This document shows positions 30,451 to 41,102 of a stretch of 64,000 nt of DNA, piece by piece. A program made the position numbers and the translations under genes. Source of the stretch: Geotrypetes seraphini (Eukaryota > Chordata > Amphibia > Gymnophiona > Dermophiidae); the NCBI RefSeq assembly GCF_902459505.1, contig NC_047094.1:26769241-26833240 (forward strand), read 5' to 3'. Under the pieces are notes generated by a model that made no database searches, was not told the DNA's origin, and was given only the letters and a program-made list of their open reading frames with translations. Each line of letters opens with the position of its first letter. The first letter of the stretch is position 1.

Positions 30451-32165
30451 GGCAGCATGCGCGGTATAATCGTGAGCGCGTTATACCAAAGTTTTTGTGC
30501 TTATCATCGTGATTTCTGCGCGCTATACACGTGTGCGCGTTTTATACGGGTGCGTGTTATTTGCGTGAAAATACGGTACTGCCCCCCATACCTGTTAAAA
30601 AACCTCCAGCCCAAAATTACTCACCCACCTCATGCAGTGGATTAGCTGCATGCTTACTGAGGGCCTATTCCCACAAGATCTCAACAAAATCATCATCACT
30701 TCCATTTTGAAAAACCCAAAGGGTGCAACAGATTAACCATCCAACTACAGACCTATAGCCTCAATACCGCTATACGTCAAGCTTATGGAAGGCCTTGTGG
30801 CAAAACATCTCATTGACTACACCTAGAAAACTACAACATACTCCATCCCTCACAATCAGGCTTCAGGACCGACTACAGCATAGAGTCACTTCTAGCTTCC
30901 CTCCTGGACACAGCCCGACAGCATAAGAAAATGCTAGGCATACAACTCGATCTCAACGCCGCATTTGACCTGGTAGATCATGACATCCTACTACAAACAT
31001 TGGAAGCAATAAGACTCACAGGTAGGGTTCACTCATGGTTTCAAGGATTCATACAATCCAGGAACTATAAAAACAAACAAAGAAAAATCTGAATCCTGGA
31101 CCAACCCCTGTGGAGTACCCCAAGGTTCCCCATTATCTCCAATGCTCTTCAATCTCTACATAGCCTCACTTGGTACCTGCTTGGATAAACTAGGCATAAC
31201 ACCGTACAGATATGCAGATGACATCACCATCCTCCTTCCTTTCAACCAACGTACCCTCACCACAACAGACACATTACACAAAACATTAGAGTCAGAGACA
31301 CAATGGATGAAAGACCACAAACTAAAGCTGAACCAAGCCAAAACTAAATTCCTACTTCTCGAAAAAAACAAAACCCCAACCATAACAAACTTAGAAATAA
31401 ACTATCACATACCTCATGCAACCAAACCTAAAACTACTAGGAGTGATGATAAATAAAGGCAGTACCATGCAACTACAAATAAACAAAACAGTCCAGAAAT
31501 CCTTCACAGTTATGTACAACCTAAGACAAATCCAAAAATACTTCACCAGAAATCAGTTCAGACTTACGATCCAGTCCCTAGTCTTGGGATTTTTAGACTA
31601 CTGCAACATCCTATATCTACCATGCCCTGCCATCATGATAAAACAATTACAAACAGTGCGAAATACAGCTCTCAGACTGATATACTCGCTGAAAAAATTC
31701 AACCACGTTACCACCACATACCTAGACACACACTGGCTCCCAGTAGAAGCTTGTACACTTTTCAAATTCTACTGCACACTATTGAAAGCCCTAAATGGTG
31801 ATGGACCAACCTACCTGAACAACACATCCAGATCTAGGAAAACAGGCACCCATTATTCACCTCCCATTCAGAGGCACACAACACAAGAAAATGTATGATG
31901 GCCTATTTGCCACTCAAGAAGCAAAACTAGACCATCACCTCTTCAACCTGCTGATCACAACACCCGACTACAAAACCATGTTATTTAGGAAATCATCAAA
32001 TCTAGTAAATTATTTAACTGACCTTTTCAATCTATCCCCGGATCCTAACAACTCATCTAGTAATCGATCTTGTAATTTTACAGAGTATGCCCAGATCACA
32101 TCTTTTGTAATCAGCCTAGAACCACAAGGTATTGGTGGAATAAAAGACACTAATGTAATGTAATA

Positions 32166-32496
32166 GTGTTCAAATGTCTCTAATCCCCCCTCCCTATCAA
32201 GACAGAGTAGAGTTGACACAGGTCCTACTTAATCCTGGATCAAGGAGGAAAGGAATGGGCTCTGGGGGTAAAAAATATCTACTATGAAGTGCATAAGTAT
32301 GGGGCAAAGTTCTCCAGGTTTATTTATTCTCTTTCTCTTTCTAGGCATAATCATGGAGTCTCCATTGATAGATTTTAGGAAAGAGATCAGAGGCCTGAAT
32401 CATTATGGATTTCCTCTCAGTCTGCTTCTGTAGGGAAACAAAGCTTAGTGAATCACATTTAAAGTTTGAAAACTACAGTGTTCCGTTTCAAAGACA
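32166..32496. other. Gene-free stretch
   Basis: No exon or repeat family was recognised between the end of the L2 copy and the next CR1 tail. Confidence 0.35.
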
Positions 32497-32690
32497 TGGG
32501 GCAAGCCACTGCTTGCCCTGGAAGACATGGGACAAGCCACTGCTTGTTCTGGATCGGTAGCATGGAATGTTGCTAGTTTTTGGGTTTTGGCTAGGTACTA
32601 GTGACCTGGATTGGCCACCGTGAGAACGGGCTACTGGGCTTGATGGACCTTTGGTGTGACCCAATAAAGTTATTCTTATGTTCTTACAGA
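32497..32690 (+). mobile_element. CR1-type LINE 3' end (group C)
   Basis: The stretch contains 'GACATGGGACAAGCCACTGC', 'TGGATTGGCCACCGTGAGAA' and TTCTTATGTTCTTA. A short internal duplication (GACATGGGGCAAGCCACTGC / GACATGGGACAAGCCACTGC) lies at 32494-32543. Confidence 0.8.
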
Positions 32691-33429
32691 TGGTCATGTT
32701 CACTACTGGATTTTTTGTGCACGTTCAGCAAAATGTTCACACTTGAATTTGGACGTCATATTAAAAATGCCCCTCCACATCACCAAGTCCCTGAAAAACA
32801 TTGCAGGAAAACCAGTTCAATCCAATATTTGATAGTGTAGCTTAAAAGCATTTCACTTACACCAGTTTTAATTCACCTGCTATAATCTGCTGTTTGGCAG
32901 GTAATTTGTTTACTGTGTTGGGACTGTTATTAAGTATTTCATTCAGCTACCAGTGCAAAATGAAGTTTATTGCATTTTAGTATTATTGTAACAATATTTC
33001 ATCCCTTGCTCCTTAGTGCCTACTGGTCAGATTTTAAGGCCGAGTAGAACCAATAATGCAAACTCAGAAATTATAGATTACTATGAAAGGCCTCATTTCA
33101 GTCCTGAGTTAAAAAGTTAAGAACATAAACATCCGTCATTTTATTGCAGAAACTAATTAAAACAAATTACCAAGGGCCCGAGGAAGGAAGATTATGATAT
33201 AACTTGATAGCAGCACTCAACTGCATAAAAAGGAATTGGAAGAGATCGTAAGCATTTGTTCTCCGTTACCTAAGGGAACAGGACAAGCAGCAGAGGTAGA
33301 GATTACAGTGGGGAAGATTTAGATTAAATATTAGGAAGAACTGTGTTCAAAAATGAAAGTTAAACACTGCAATAATCTGTACAGAGGGACAAGATCTCTG
33401 GCATTTGAAACTTTAGAGAAATATTTTGG
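32691..33429. other. Gene-free AT-rich stretch
   Basis: No exon, RNA gene or repeat boundary was recognised. The frame at 32601-32840 merely continues out of the CR1 tail. Confidence 0.35.
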
Positions 33430-33478
33430 ATGAGTAGCCTAGTGGTTAGGGCAGCAGGCTGTGTGAAACAGAGACTAA

Positions 33479-33649
33479 GGCTCTTTTTGCGAAGCCGCGC
33501 TAGGGTTTTTAGTGCAAGCACATTTTTAGCACGCTAGCCAAAAAACTACCACCTGCTCAAGAGGAGGCGGTAGCGGCTAGCGCAGCCAGCAAATTAGCGC
33601 GCGCTATTATGCGCGTTAAACCGCTAACTCGGCTTCGTAAAAGGAGCCC
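33479..33649. mobile_element. Harbinger-like MITE, first of a tandem pair
   Basis: The start is GGCTCTTTTTGCGAAGCCG (one G short) and the end is TCGTAAAAGGAGCCC, flanked by TAA at both sides (33650-33652 on the right). The CTACCACCTGCTC / GAGGAGGCGGTAG foldback is present. Confidence 0.8.
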
Positions 33650-33652
33650 TAA

Positions 33653-33796
33653 GGTGCGCTAGCGTTTTTAGTGCACGCAGGAAATTACCACACACTACGC
33701 TTCTAGAACTAAAGCCAGCTCAATGCTGGCGTTAAGGTCTAGTGCGTACGCTATTCCACGCGTTAAAGCCCTAATGCACCTTAGTAAAAGGAGCCC
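33653..33796. mobile_element. Harbinger-like MITE, second of a tandem pair
   Basis: The sequence starts directly at GGTGCGCTAGCGTTTTTAG without the usual GGGCTCCTTTTA end, and finishes TAGTAAAAGGAGCCC followed by TAA. It shares one TAA with its neighbour. Its interior is of a different subtype, with CTAAAGCCAGCTCAATGCTG. Confidence 0.7.
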
Positions 33797-33975
33797 TAAG
33801 GTTTGAATTCCAGTGACCTTCCTTGTGGCCTTGGTCAAGTTACATGACCCTCTAGTGTCTCAGGTAAAAACAGATTGTAAACCCTCTAGGGACAGGGGTA
33901 GACCTCCTGTACCTGAATGTATCTTGTTTTGAATTACCACTGGAAAGGTGTGAGCTACTACTAAATAATGGTTTT

Positions 33976-35207
33976 CAAGTATAGAGGATCCTGCCTTAAA
34001 TCATAGCATATGCTGGTAGGGCTTCAGTCATCCAGTCAGTCTCCTTGCTTTTATCAAAACATTTCTCTTACATAATGCATAAGGAAAGAACATTTACAAA
34101 TCAGATTGCAGGAGTTCAATTTGGTACCACTGCACAATAAATAAAGTCTCATTTACAAATAAAGGCAAAACTGACCAACTGGATTTGCCAAACAGCCTTT
34201 ATCCCAAATTAGCTCAACACTTTAAGCCAAAATACTACTCAGCTTCCTTCATAATTGAAACTTATTAGTCGTCTTCAAAGTAAAAAGTTAAAAATTATAA
34301 ACAGAAGAAACAATAATTTATGGAATAATTAAAAAAAAAAAGCAGTGAATAAAAAGGGGAAAAAAACAATAGTTTAAAATATAGTAATTTTATTAATGAA
34401 ACTACAGTATATATTACTATGTAAGCCTTGAAGCTTAGCAAACTGTTTTGGCCTTTGACACATAAATAAGAATGTTAGGCCATAAAGTAATATTGTCCAA
34501 CATAATACAAAAATGGAGGCTACGGTAAACCAAGAAGAGTAAAAGCTGAAAATACATTCCTTCTCCTAACTGGCTGGTGCACATAGTTCTGCTTGCTGAA
34601 GGGATAAGAACCTCATGCCATATCTCTTGTAAATAATCTATGAAAATAAAGTATAAAGAATCTTTAGCATTGAGAGTCACAGTTTAAGGCAGGGTTTCCC
34701 AAACCTGTCCTGGGGAAACCCCAGCCAATGAATCTAACAGAGAAATCGGATGGCACAGGGGGTTCGGGCAGAAGACCTCTTCCACATTGCAATGGGTACT
34801 GAAATTTAGGGAGGGGGAAAGGTAGATAAAGGACAGAAAGAGAATGGTGCTCTTTTAAAAAGGTGTGCTGAACTTGTAATTTTCTGCTCATATTCCAGTC
34901 AAGCTAAGAATGAAAGACAAAGACAATTTTTGCCTCATGCTTTTTGATGGTTCGGGTCTTAAAATACTCGTTAAGCACAGGCAGAAATACTTATTTACCA
35001 AAACTTTGTAACTCGACTTTTTTCAATAGCTATGCTGTGTAACACAAATTCTTATTACTCAATCTAAACTCATTCTTGTAAAAGCATTTATGGCACAAAT
35101 GTTTGTTTCCAAGTACAGACTGCCATACCTTATGGTGATGTTCTCCAACAATGTTCGTGCTGGACAGTCGCTTTCTTATACTTGAGCTGATTGATATGTG
35201 CATGTGA
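33976..35207. other. Gene-free AT-rich stretch with a possible MITE fragment
   Basis: No exon was recognised. At 34688-34735 the phrases 'CAGGGTTTCCCAAACCTGTC' and 'CCTGGGGAAACCCCAGCCAATGAAT' resemble half of a hAT MITE like the one at 42837. Open frames of 60-81 codons have no domain. Confidence 0.4.
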
Positions 35208-35406
35208 AACATAGAAAGATGACGGCAGAAAAGGGCTATAGCCCATCAAGTCTGCCCACCCTACTGACCCACCCCTTTAGTCTATGCCCTAATAACCCAA
35301 TTCCTTAACTTAACCTTCGTAGGGATCCGACATAGGCATCCCATTTGTTCTTAAAGTCTGGCACGCTGCTAGCCTCGATCCAGACTTTAAGAACAAATGG
35401 GATGCC
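35208..35406 (-). mobile_element. CR1-type LINE 3' end (group B) with foldback tip
   Basis: The minus strand reads the group B end (complement of TTTCTATG at 35208-35216, then 'GCCCATCAAGTCTGCCCACC' and 'GGCACGCTGCTAGCCTCGAT'). A 27-bp perfect inverted repeat pairs 35337-35363 with 35380-35406 around a 16-base loop. The tip is therefore a copy of the element's own terminal coding segment in opposite orientation. Confidence 0.8.
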
Positions 35407-36186
35407 TGTGTCACACGCCCTGTGTACATACATGTTGAAGGTGCAGCCCCTAGCTGGAGGTTAAGGCTACTCTGGTGAGAGCCAGATGATGCTGAGGTTT
35501 CTGAAAGATGCAGCCTTTCCAGAGTGGAAGACTTTACCATCCATAGCAGTGAGTATCAAATCTGCAGAGCGACAGTGATTTATGACATGCAAAATGCTGG
35601 ATCACTGAAAATTTAGAAGCCTCAGTCATCATGCAAAAAGAATGTAAACAGAGGCACTGATGTGACCAAGAACCTTTAGCAAATTGTGGGTGGTGGTCAC
35701 TGTAATCTGTTATTCAGTTACACGAGCTACACAGAGGCACCAGAACAGTGCCTGTATAGTTCCACATCGTTCTAGCACTAAAAGTGCTCTGCCCTGTCCT
35801 GTCTCGAGATGAGGGTGTTCTAAACTACACTTAATGAATCTTGCCTATCTCTCACCAGTACTTTTAACATGGCCTAATGCATAGAGGAGGGAGGTCAATC
35901 TGCCTCCTTCATGCTTGTAGCCACCTCAGGAAGGCCCACTATGACAAGAATAAGGAAGCTATAAGGTTTGCTCTGCTTTCTGGATTAGGTGAATTTTTCT
36001 CTTTCCATTGCTGGGCCAATGTTTTCATTTTTGGGTTTTTTTTTCTGGCTGAAAAGGTTTGGAGCAAATATGCTCAGTGGAAAAACCTGAGGACAGAAGG
36101 GATGAGATCATCAGTGCAGAACACCCCATATATACTGAAAAACCTTCAAAGATTTCCTGACAGTAGGAGAATGACTGTCCAGCATG
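35407..36186. other. Gene-free stretch before the DIRS-like fossil
   Basis: No exon was recognised. The 120-codon frame at 35877-36239 has no domain that I recognise. Its last part overlaps a decayed relative of the DIRS-like terminus (36187-36238). Confidence 0.35.
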
Positions 36187-36260
36187 GGTTCCATCAGATG
36201 ACATCACCAGAAAGTGTACAGCAGTTTTCTGCCTACTGACAGAGAAGCCAAAAAGCAATG

Positions 36261-38958
36261 TTACTTACCGTAACAGTTGTTATCCAGGGACAGCAGGCAG
36301 CTATTCTCACTAGTAGGTGATGTCATCCGACAGAGCCCCGATACGGACGTCTCACAAGCATACTTGTGATGTATTGCTTGCTTGCTCCCATCGATGATAG
36401 AAATGATGTAGGCGACTCCCAATGGGAAAAACGGGAGGAGGCAGAACGAGGTTGGTTATGCTCCCTAAGAGAGAGTCAAAAAGGCTGAGGAGCCTTGGGG
36501 ACAGTAGAAGGCTGAGGCTTTTGTTGAGCCTTCTGAGGGGGCTGTCTCTTTGCTGGTTGTCTCGCAGCCGGAGCCTGCCTCGGGGTAAACGCCGCTGATA
36601 AATCAAGGGCGGCCTAGAAGGACGAGACTGCTGTTGCTTAGGCTTGGGCCGAAGAACGGATTGAAAGGATTTTTCATGGTCAGACAGCTTCTTCGTCACG
36701 GTCTCGATAGACTCATCGAACAAATCCGCTCCTGCACAAGGAACGTTGGCAAGCCTGTCCTGGAGGTTCGGGTCCATGTCAATTGTCTGAAGCCATGCCA
36801 AGCGACGCATAGCCACAGAACAGGCGGCAGCTCGTGCCGAAAGCTCGAAGGCATCGTAAGAGGATTGCATCAACTGTAGGCGAAGCTGGGACAGCGAGGC
36901 AACCACTTCCTCAAATTCGAATCGAGCCTGAGACTCGATGTAGGGTGTAAACTTCTGAAGCACAGGCAGGAAGAACTCCAAATAAGTGGCAAAATGAAAA
37001 GTATAGTTGAGAACTCTGGAAGCCATCATCGAGTTCTGATAAATGTGCCTCCCGAACTTATCCATGGTCCTGCCTTCGCGTCCCAGAGGCACCGAGGCAT
37101 ACACCTGAGATGGATGAGACCTCTTGAGGGAGGATTTGACCAACAGGGATTGATGAGAGCCCTCGAATCCCTTGTGATGAACAGTGCGGTACCGCGCATC
37201 CAACTTGCCAGGAACAGCAGGAATAGAGTACGGCGTTTCAAAACACCTCATAAAGGTCTGGTCGAGGAGCTTGTGGAGAGGCAGACGAAGAGACTCAGCA
37301 GGAGGATGAGGCAAATGCATAGTGTCGAGGTATTCCTTGGAGTACCGAGAACCGGAGTCCAAGGTAATGTCCAGGTCATCCGCCATCTGCTGGAGGAAAG
37401 ACGAAAAGGACAACTGGTCTGCCAGCACGGGCCGACGAGACGGGCTGGATGAAGTCGAGGCCTCGGGATCCACAGAGACCTGCGATCCCCGGAGGAGGGG
37501 ACATATCAGATGAGGAATACCCCATACGAGGCAGCTTCTTCTGCGGTGAAACCGTAGAGTGTTGAGAGGAGTGCCTCGAAGAGTGCCTGGATCGATGCCC
37601 CTCCCGGTGTCTGGAAGGGGATCTAGAGCGGTGATGTTTGGAATGGTCACCAGAAGCCTCCAACGAGTAGATGGGACTCGAGGCCGTAGAGCGGAGAGGT
37701 GGAAGATTCGACGCCTCTCGAGACGCAGTCCAGGCTTGATAAGGAGTACGGAAGAACTCCTCCTGTTGTTTGCGATGCCCATGGCTTCGATTACCCGAAG
37801 AGGGATTCCACACCTCTTCATCAGGGGGCGTAATGGGCTCTAAAAGGGGCATATCACTAAAAGAGGCCCGCCTCGAGGGACCGGCCGCCGAGCACCACTC
37901 CTCCTCGCCGAGCAGCGAGAGCGAACGGCGAGGAGGAGGAGGATGGGGTGGTCCGCCCCCCGGAGGCGGAACCGTCTGGTCACCCTGAATCGTGGCTATC
38001 AACTTGGGTCCCATGGTGGTCATGAGCTCGACAAACTGAGCCTCCAAAAGGGACCGCAATGAAGCCGACAAGGAGGTTGCCGCACCTAAAGTGGGGCCCC
38101 CTGCACGGTCTTCACGCTCCTTCGTGGTTGAGTGCTTTTGCTTGGAAGCCTTCGGCACTTTGAGAACCACTGGTGGAATGGGAGGAGGAGGTACCTGATC
38201 CGAGGAGACGGAGGAAGGCACCGGTGCAGCAGGCGGAGTCAAAGCCGGGACAAAAGAAGCCGGTTTCAGGAGACTCGACGCTGTAGAAGTGGCGGGAGGT
38301 TTTACCGGAATAGAAGAAGCGCTGGCCGAAGTCGAAGCTGAGGATTCCTGAGCAGCTTCCATTTTAAACATCGACTCCCACAAACAACATCGACACTTGA
38401 ACGCACGCGCTGTGAGAGTGGGACAAGGCCGGCACGATTTCGGGAAATGTTCTGGACCAAGACACTGCAGGCAGCGTCGATGCGGGTCCGACAGCGAAAT
38501 CGCGCACTGGCACTTGCTACACTTTTTAAAACCAGTAATTGGCCGGGACATAGGCCGAAAAAGCTCTGCCGCAAGATCGAAGGAGCGGGCCTGAGCCACG
38601 CGGCCGACCCGGTCGACGTACCGGAAGAAAATTTTTTTTTTTTTTGAAAAATAAGAAATAAAATGAAACAAGCACACGATAAAGAGAAAACAAACTCAAA
38701 ACCGCAGCGAATAAGAAGGCAAAAAACGAGTTCAATTGGCGCAGAATTGAAGTAAACTTCTCAGCTCCGCGGAAAGAAAAGAACTGAGGAGACGCGCCCA
38801 GACCATAGGGCGGGAGGTCACTGGCGCATGCGCGGTGCGGGCATCTCGAAATTTCTGAGTTTCTGCAAGCAAGTATGCTTGTGAGACGTCCGTATCGGGG
38901 CTCTGTCGGATGATATCACCCACTAGTGAGAATAGCTGCCTGCTTGTCCTGGGATAAT
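36261..38958 (-). mobile_element. DIRS-like retroelement fossil, Gag-only, inverted termini
   Basis: The inverted terminal arms are at 36280-36366 and 38870-38957 and match each other almost completely. The left arm may extend to 36261. Inverted termini and a lack of obvious target duplication fit DIRS tyrosine-recombinase retroelements. Between the arms lies only a Gag-like coding region. No reverse transcriptase, RNase H or recombinase part is visible. The element is internally deleted relative to a full DIRS and looks non-autonomous. The close match of the two arms suggests a fairly young insertion. Confidence 0.75.
36352..38677 (-). pseudogene. DIRS-like Gag region (fossil)
   Basis: The N-terminal part has a cysteine/histidine cluster of the 'CSKCQ..RCLQCLGPEH' kind typical of DIRS Gag. 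A Ser/Arg/His-rich middle follows, then an alpha-helical C-terminal part with 'AMRRLAWLQTIDMDPNLQDR' that resembles the LAP2-alpha-like domain, itself thought to derive from DIRS-type Gag. The region is open over about 2.3 kb but lies in more than one frame, with about one break, so it is treated as a fossil. Confidence 0.7.
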
Positions 38959-40286
38959 ATTCAGTAACAAGAAAAAAAAAAAGCCAACTGTGCAGACAAC
39001 AGATTAACAAACCAATACAAGCTCGTCAAACACCAATAAAACCAACATGGAAGGTCATATGAAAGAAATGCACCTAAGTCAAGGAAAACTATGCAATCAA
39101 ATGATTAGCCGAGCAAAGTGAAAATCCATTTAAAAGCATATTTTGCAGTGACATTTTCTATAAGGTGATGTACACCTGACATGAACAGACTAACATTGGC
39201 ACAGTTTTTTTTCACTGCCTGTTGCTAGGATACAAATATGAACAATCTTATATAGAGGGACTGATTCACATCTCCAGATTACCTATTTGAGTTGTTTCAA
39301 TGTATTTTCTTATTTACCTGGGAAACATATGGTGGCCTCTGGAGTTTGAATAGATCCCCAGAGTGAACTGATCAAAACAAAATAACAAATGGAATTAACA
39401 GCTGAAACACGTTAACAGTAGTACTTAATTACTCTAAAACCCTATTGAGAACTTCCTCTGCACAAAATGATACCATAATTTAAGGCCCAATTTACACACA
39501 AAAAAGAGGCTAACAGGGACATCCAGTTTGAGATGTACTCAATTCTGACCTTCTCTGGCAACTTCAATATTAAAGAGGTATTTATAGCCCTACACCTGTA
39601 AGTGCTGTCAATTAAAATAGTGAGGTTGCAATTTTAATTTGGTTTTATTTTTAAAGTGGAGACAAACAAGGGAGATTAAGGAGAATAACTCCTTTAAGTA
39701 CTTGTGAAAAGCTCTGCCAAAATGAGCCAATGGGAAAATTTTCCCCCCAAACGTGTGTTTCTTGTTTCACAAAGAGAGTGCACATGTAAATTATTACCAA
39801 TCCCTGTGTGGTGTGGGTCTCCACAAGTAAAATGTGGCTTCCTGCATACACGTATAAAAGGAGATTTCAATCTATACAAGAACATGCATCTAAAATAAGA
39901 ACTTATGTACCATAATCCTTGTTGAAATTAATACTTAGCAAAATGTAACTGTCTCAAGGGATTAAAGGCAGATAATTAATAGCACAAAAGAACCAAAATG
40001 AGATCAAGAATAAAAATCTTAATTTTCTGTAAATTTTCACTGTAAAACATCTCAAACCACTTTTGAAATAGTCTTTGTTTGGTCAACAACCTATGAGTTA
40101 TTCTGGGACACACCACACCTCTTAGAAACAATGTTTTACTCCAGAATAGTTTTTACTCTGCTGCTTTTTACAGTGCATATATAAATTATTGCAACATTTT
40201 TTTCTAACTACATTCCTTTAAGGAAATATGACCCCCCTCCAAGCTAATATGTTCAATTTCTTTGCAGTCTTACATACAGTATATAA
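38959..40286. other. Gene-free stretch downstream of LDAF1
   Basis: AT-rich, with no exon or repeat family recognised. Short frames of 63-66 codons at 39651-39898 overlap on opposite strands and lack support. Confidence 0.35.
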
Positions 40287-40292
40287 TTTATT
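40287..40292 (-). terminator. Candidate LDAF1 polyadenylation signal (AATAAA)
   Basis: On the minus strand an AATAAA hexamer lies about 305 bases after the LDAF1 stop codon. It would give a 3' UTR of about 330 bases. Other AT-rich hexamers are nearby, so this is only the best candidate. Confidence 0.4.
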
Positions 40293-40597
40293 GTATTAAC
40301 AGAATGTCCTTTTGATAACAGGCTATCCTCAGCATCTCATCTGCCATACTTATGACAAAAAAACTTGACCAAAATAATTACAGCAGTGTTCCTTCCACTA
40401 TGGTAGTTTCATGGAAGAGCTCAGTTTTTGTTATCGTACATAAGATGAATGCATACATTTTCAGCTCTAAGCTCTTCTGTAAATTTACTCATAGCATTCC
40501 TATAGTCATTACAGAATATATCACAGGTAAACTCTTGCAAACATTCCCCACACATTCCAACAGCGTAGATTGGAAGGCATTCAGTTATAGGCTTCAT

Positions 40598-40697
40598 CTA
40601 GTCTTCCTTGGATCTGTTTAAGGCTGTGTCTGAGGCAGAAGAAAAAATGCCTGACTGTGGGTAGTTTTCAGGATATTCTTGTTTCTTTTCGTGAGTG
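40598..40697 (-). CDS. LDAF1: LDAF1 (TMEM159/promethin), last coding exon
   Basis: The acceptor is a pyrimidine-rich tract ending ATCCAG at 40698-40703. The 100-base exon continues the frame left by the preceding exon (46976-47117, ending in two bases of a codon). It encodes 33 residues, STHEKKQEYPENYPQ to NRSKED, and a TAG at 40598-40600. The exact phase match at both splice sites and an in-frame stop about where human LDAF1 ends support it. This cytosolic tail is poorly conserved in the family, so the sequence itself gives little identity evidence. Too short for a long open frame. Confidence 0.75.
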
Positions 40698-41102
40698 CTG
40701 GATGATAGAAGAAAAGAAGCAATTATTTATTTAGATCAAATATGTTAAAATTCTACTCTGATATTATACAAAGAGAACTTCAAAATTAACAGAAAAACAG
40801 AATAAGGCAGCAGATACCATGTGCAACTACTTTGTCTTGCAACACTGCACCCCGATATCTGACTTCACTCTCACGTTTGTCACCGATGATCCTGTGTGCT
40901 TATCCCATGCTTTCCATAATTTGTTTACCTTCATTGAGAGTGGTTCATCTACCATCTTTTCCTTAAAGTTGAATATTTCTCCCGAGTCTCCGTCTTCTAG
41001 CCACATACCATGATCTTTTCCACTTCAAAAAGCCCAGTCAGGTTGAATTTAACATTTACAAATAATTTTTCAGGATTCTTGCAACTCAGATTAGCAACTA
41101 TG

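Larger units (their letters stand above)
28531..30576. mobile_element. TA-flanked transposon with giant internal palindrome, 2,046 bp
   Basis: TA lies on both sides (28529-28530, 30577-30578). The inverted ends begin CCGTATTTTCACGCATATAA on the left and end TTATTTGCGTGAAAATACGG on the right, about 24 bp with few mismatches. Inside are CpG-rich ATAACGCGCGCGTTATACGCG stretches near each end, a long near-perfect inverted repeat centred at 29283 and a ~60-bp tandem array at 30005-30450. No transposase is encoded. The Gly-, Pro- and Arg-rich frames are by-products of base composition. TA duplication is compatible with Tc1/mariner-type or related transposases, and the family is not otherwise recognised. 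Confidence 0.85.
27840..32165 (+). mobile_element. L2-type LINE ORF2 region, split by a 2-kb transposon
   Basis: The left part (27840-28530) encodes the linker after the endonuclease ('SDKWFDNQLLQLKRQCRQFE'), then 'LAEFFRKKIL'. The right part (30579-32165) encodes reverse transcriptase pieces: 'CGFRTDYS'-like sequence near 30855, 'LDLNAAFDLVDH' near 30950, 'GVPQGSPLSPMLFN' near 31120, the catalytic 'RYADDITIL' near 31207, then 'LDYCNILYLPCPA', 'THWLPVEACTLFKFYCTLL' and the 3' end with TAATGTAATG at about 32150. These are L2-clade features. Removing the insertion and one TA restores a continuous reading frame across the junction. Other stops make the copy dead. C-runs at 28239-28310 have expanded in three tandem units. 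Confidence 0.85.
33430..33975 (+). mobile_element. MIR-like SINE interrupted by MITEs
   Basis: The head at 33432-33475 has the A-box-like TAGCCTAGTGGTTAGGGC. After the MITE block the B box GGTTTGAATTCC (33799-33810) follows, then 'GGCCTTGGTCAAGTTACATG' and 'CCTGTACCTGAATGTATCTT'. Removing 33479-33796 gives the order seen in the SINE at 6283. Confidence 0.75.

Noticed and set aside
30113-30645. Repetitive frames over the 60-bp array as a repeat protein
   Set aside because: The units vary in G-run length and shift frame, and the array lies inside a transposon without other coding.
36634-37452. Plus-strand frames opposite the DIRS-like Gag region
   Set aside because: They are antisense shadows without domains.
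40819-41013. 64-codon frame as an extra LDAF1 exon
   Set aside because: It is on the opposite strand from LDAF1, and its sequence looks like an antisense LINE trace.
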